Shown: piece by piece, positions 12,858-14,338 of the stretch
How positions within the stretch are numbered: the stretch's first letter is position 1
How the letters are laid out: each line of letters begins with the position of its first letter
Assembly: GCA_026770585.1 (NCBI GenBank)
Contig: MU646372.1
Span: forward strand, 770,629-784,966
Origin: Baffinella frigidus
Taxonomy: Eukaryota; Cryptophyceae; Cryptomonadales; Baffinellaceae
Direction: 5' to 3'
DNA: 14,338 nucleotides
Notes under the pieces: model-generated
The model's database searches: none
The model's input: only the letters and a program-made list of their open reading frames with translations
What the model was told of the DNA's origin: nothing
Translations under genes and position numbers: made by a program

Positions 12858-13043
12858 GACGTGCGTGGAAGTAGACGAATGCACCGACGAGCAAGACTCC
12901 TGCGACGCCAACAGCACCGTGTGCGCCAACAGTGCGGGAAGTTTCATGTGCGTCTGCCGCGCGGGGTTTTTCCCGGGCGCGAATCACAGCGCGTGCGATG
13001 AGTGCGATGGCTCGGGGGCGTTCGGCGCGCTGAGCATCGCTGG
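12858..13043 (+). CDS. Exon with a calcium-binding EGF module
   Basis: 186 nt after a good polypyrimidine tract and TTTCCACAG. The frame reads [47 protein letters not shown]-x-DEC at the start and N-x2-GSF-x-C-x-C are the calcium-binding EGF (EGF_CA) consensus. All six EGF cysteines are present, and [13 protein letters not shown] begins another Cys-rich repeat. It enters needing two bases from the previous exon. The probable donor is GTGTGA at 13044, since reading on stops at 13051. It is on the same strand and of the same module types as exons 1-9, so I assign it to the same gene, though a second gene is possible. Confidence 0.85.
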
Positions 13044-13192
13044 GTGTGATTAGCCGACAAGCTTCGCTCGCACTGGCCGGATCTACGCCCGGAATAGCCT
13101 AATGTGTCTACATATGTACCCCAAATACAGTCGATCAAACTACATGCATCTTCTAGTCGAGGCGGGCCCGTCCCAGGACCTACTGGGCACTC

Positions 13193-13312
13193 ACAAGAGT
13201 ACCTCGCTCATAAGAAACTTACCCCCCCCCTAGGACCACCATATGGCCCTAGGCATAGGCCTACAGTAGGGTCCTAGGGGGGCGCGGTTTCTTATGAGCG
13301 AGGTACCCCTGT
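13193..13312. mobile_element. Family C MITE, copy 3
   Basis: Left ACAAGAGTACCTCGCTCATA, right TATGAGCGAGGTACCCCTGT. The interior has CCTAGGACCACCATATGGCC and CTACAGTAGGGTCCTAGG. A 20-bp direct repeat, GAGGCGGGCCCGTCCCAGGA, lies outside each end (13159-13178 and 13323-13342), much longer than a TA target duplication. Confidence 0.88.
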
Positions 13313-13620
13313 AAAGGATATGAGGCGGGCCCGTCCCAGGATCCGTCCTCGCACGATCCCGCAGCAACCACGGACTTGATGTTCCTTCTGTATTCGCATC
13401 ATGTATGCGACAGAGGCATAGGGTCCTACAGCAGAATAAACAACTTGCACGAACGACCTCCTGGCGGGAACTGCTAATTTCCCCCAGGGTCCTAAGTTCG
13501 GAAATCTTGATCGCCTTAGTCCAACTAAGCGCGCCGCTGACGCATGCGAGCCTTGCGAAAACGGCGAGGCGCGCTTGATGGACGTGGCGAGGACGTGTGA
13601 TGGCCGTGATGACACTCGCG

Positions 13621-13790
13621 CGCGCATGATGACGCGCATGATGACGCGCATGATGACACTCGCCGCGCGACGCTCTGTCAGCTGTGCGCACGAAGCTGAC
13701 ACGAAGCTTGGTGTCAGCAGCGCACACGAAGCTCTCCGTGTCAGCAGCGCCCCACGGTGTAGTGCTGCTGACGCGGCGAGCGGTCACCGC
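13621..13790. repeat. Short direct repeats: CGCATGATGA and GTCAGCAGCGC
   Basis: GCGCATGATGA occurs three times within 13621-13655. ACGAAGCT and GTGTCAGCAGCGC recur between 13690 and 13755, with inverse GCTGCTGAC at 13762-13770. Confidence 0.8.
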
Positions 13791-13833
13791 GCGATCTCGG
13801 CGAAAGCACGCTGGCTTCTTGGCCGTTGTCATC

Positions 13834-13922
13834 TTAGCGCTTGGTGAAGATGTTGTCCGGGAGGTCGGGCTTTGACTCCAGGACGGGCAAGTCCACATGC
13901 GAAGGCGGCACCGGGTAGACGC
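13834..13922 (-). CDS. Possible terminal exon on the minus strand
   Basis: On the minus strand, a pyrimidine-rich CTCTCCCCGTCGCAG is followed by a frame encoding VYPVPPSHVDLPVLESKPD then LPDNIFTKR and a TAA stop (13834-13836). The composition reads like protein, and the acceptor resembles those of the plus-strand gene. The acceptor and first codons are duplicated at about 14003-14060, where the frame reads IYPVPSCVDVSLTVRG. On this strand the array at 14195-14338 is C-rich, as in the introns of the other gene. There is no recognised domain, so this is only a candidate for a convergent neighbour gene. Confidence 0.3.
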
Positions 13923-14078
13923 CTGCGACGGGGAGAGTCAAGGGTCAACGCGGGAGGTCGCAGCTGTGAACCACGCACAGTCAGGGACACATCCACGCAC
14001 GACGGCACCGGGTAGATACCTGCACGCGCGGGGAGTGTTAAGGGTCGACGCGGGAGGTCGCGGCTGTGAGCCTCACAG
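13904..14078. repeat. Direct duplication of about 75 bp, 99-bp spacing
   Basis: CGGCACCGGGTAGA, CGGGGAGAGTCAAGGGTC and ACGCGGGAGGTCGC...GCTGTGA at 13906-13973 recur at 14003-14071 with scattered changes. On the minus strand each copy is a 3' splice site plus an exon start. Confidence 0.8.
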
Positions 14079-14079
14079 C

Positions 14080-14185
14080 AGCAAGCCCAGCAGCAAGTTA
14101 GAACGGGTCGAGGAAGAGGAAGAGGGTGCGTACGCAAGGGTGAGGCAACGGCAAGCTAGAAAGGGTGATGCAACAGCAAGTTAAA
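14080..14185. repeat. Inverse copy of the 12200-12370 tandem-repeat region
   Basis: The complement gives CACCCTCTTCCTCTTCCTCG, TTCTAACTTGCTGCTGGGC and CACCCTTTCTAGC with GTTGCCTCACCC. The same phrases occur at about 12320-12370 and 12225-12310 on the plus strand. Confidence 0.8.
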
Positions 14186-14194
14186 ACGCTTCAG

Positions 14195-14338
14195 GGTGTC
14201 AAGGTTAGGGTGTAGGGGTTAGGGCGTAGGGTTCAGGGTGTAAAGGTTAGGGTGTAGGGGTTAGGGTGTAGGGGTTAGGGTGTAGGGGTTAGGGTGTAGA
14301 GGTTAGGGTGTAGGGTTCAGGGTGTAGGGGTTAGGGTG
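14195..14338. repeat. TTAGGG/TGTAGGG-type array in reverse orientation
   Basis: A roughly 14-bp period of GGTTAGGGTGTAGG with GTTCAGGGTGTA variants continues to the window edge. The G-rich strand is now the plus strand, opposite to the main arrays elsewhere. Confidence 0.92.

Larger units (their letters stand above)
94..13043 (+). other. Composite gene span: large modular extracellular protein (TIG - GCC2/GCC3 - EGF - laminin-G - EGF)
   Basis: Ten exons with mutually consistent phases join into 805 open codons, and one further EGF exon lies downstream. The cumulative phases at the junctions (0, 0, 1, 1, 2, 2, 0, 0) match without forcing any frameshift, and domain motifs continue across the joins. 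The protein is rich in CxxC and NxS/T motifs, so I infer a secreted or cell-surface glycoprotein. No signal peptide or transmembrane segment is visible because both ends lie outside the window or were not found. The role is unknown; TIG, EGF and laminin-G modules usually mediate adhesion or ligand binding. The gene cannot be named. The weakest points are the first exon, the small duplicated exon, and the link between 10832 and 12858. Confidence 0.75.
13044..13833. other. Repeat-rich non-coding region
   Basis: It contains family C copy 3 (13193-13312), its 20-bp flanking direct repeats, and short repeats near 13620-13790. Long open frames occur on the minus strand but lack any recognisable motif. 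The region may be intron of the plus-strand gene or the 3' side of a minus-strand gene. Confidence 0.5.

Overview
This is eukaryotic nuclear DNA. Very GC-rich protein-coding exons are separated by introns packed with CCCTAAA/CCCCAAA heptamers (the TTTAGGG telomere type of plants, green algae and dinoflagellates), microsatellites and TA-flanked fold-back elements. There is no bacterial operon structure, tRNA, rRNA or CRISPR. The donors are mostly GTGCG-like, one intron appears to be GC-AG, and the encoded protein is a modular extracellular type. I infer a unicellular alga (prasinophyte-like green alga or dinoflagellate-like), but the taxon cannot be fixed from this sequence alone.

The main content is one large plus-strand gene whose exons I assembled by hand from splice signals, reading-frame phase and domain continuity. 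The exons are 94-159, 1223-1342, 1741-2029, 2991-3095, 3535-3718, 4080-5417, 5513-5632, a 46-nt exon present as two identical copies (7005-7050 and 7305-7350), 10156-10239 and 10770-10832. Using one copy of the 46-nt exon they join into an uninterrupted frame of 805 codons, open at both ends. The domain order is the end of one TIG/IPT domain, a full TIG/IPT domain, cysteine-rich ephrin-receptor-like (GCC2/GCC3) repeats, a calcium-binding-type EGF module, and a laminin-G/concanavalin-like domain split over four exons. A further EGF exon lies at 12858-13043. It needs a phase-2 donor, so at least one linking exon is missing from the model. Neither the start codon nor the terminal stop is in the window.

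Layout: 1-2030 TIG exons with two fold-back families in the introns; 2030-2990 telomere-like repeats and degenerate tandem copies of the exon-4 start; 3096-5512 Cys-rich exons with heptamer-filled introns; 5633-10155 about 4.5 kb of intron holding fold-backs, TCTA/GATA, GA and CT arrays and the duplicated small exon; 10156-10832 end of the laminin-G domain; 10833-12857 repeats; 12858-13043 EGF exon; 13044-14338 repeats plus a possible minus-strand terminal exon (13834-13922), followed by heptamers in the opposite orientation.

Two patterns stand out. The heptamer arrays show their C-rich strand on the coding strand in almost every intron where they occur. Exon edges and splice sites are also repeatedly duplicated as short direct repeats around inserted repeats, leaving decoy splice sites and pseudo-exons. 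No transposase or other mobile-element protein gene was found.
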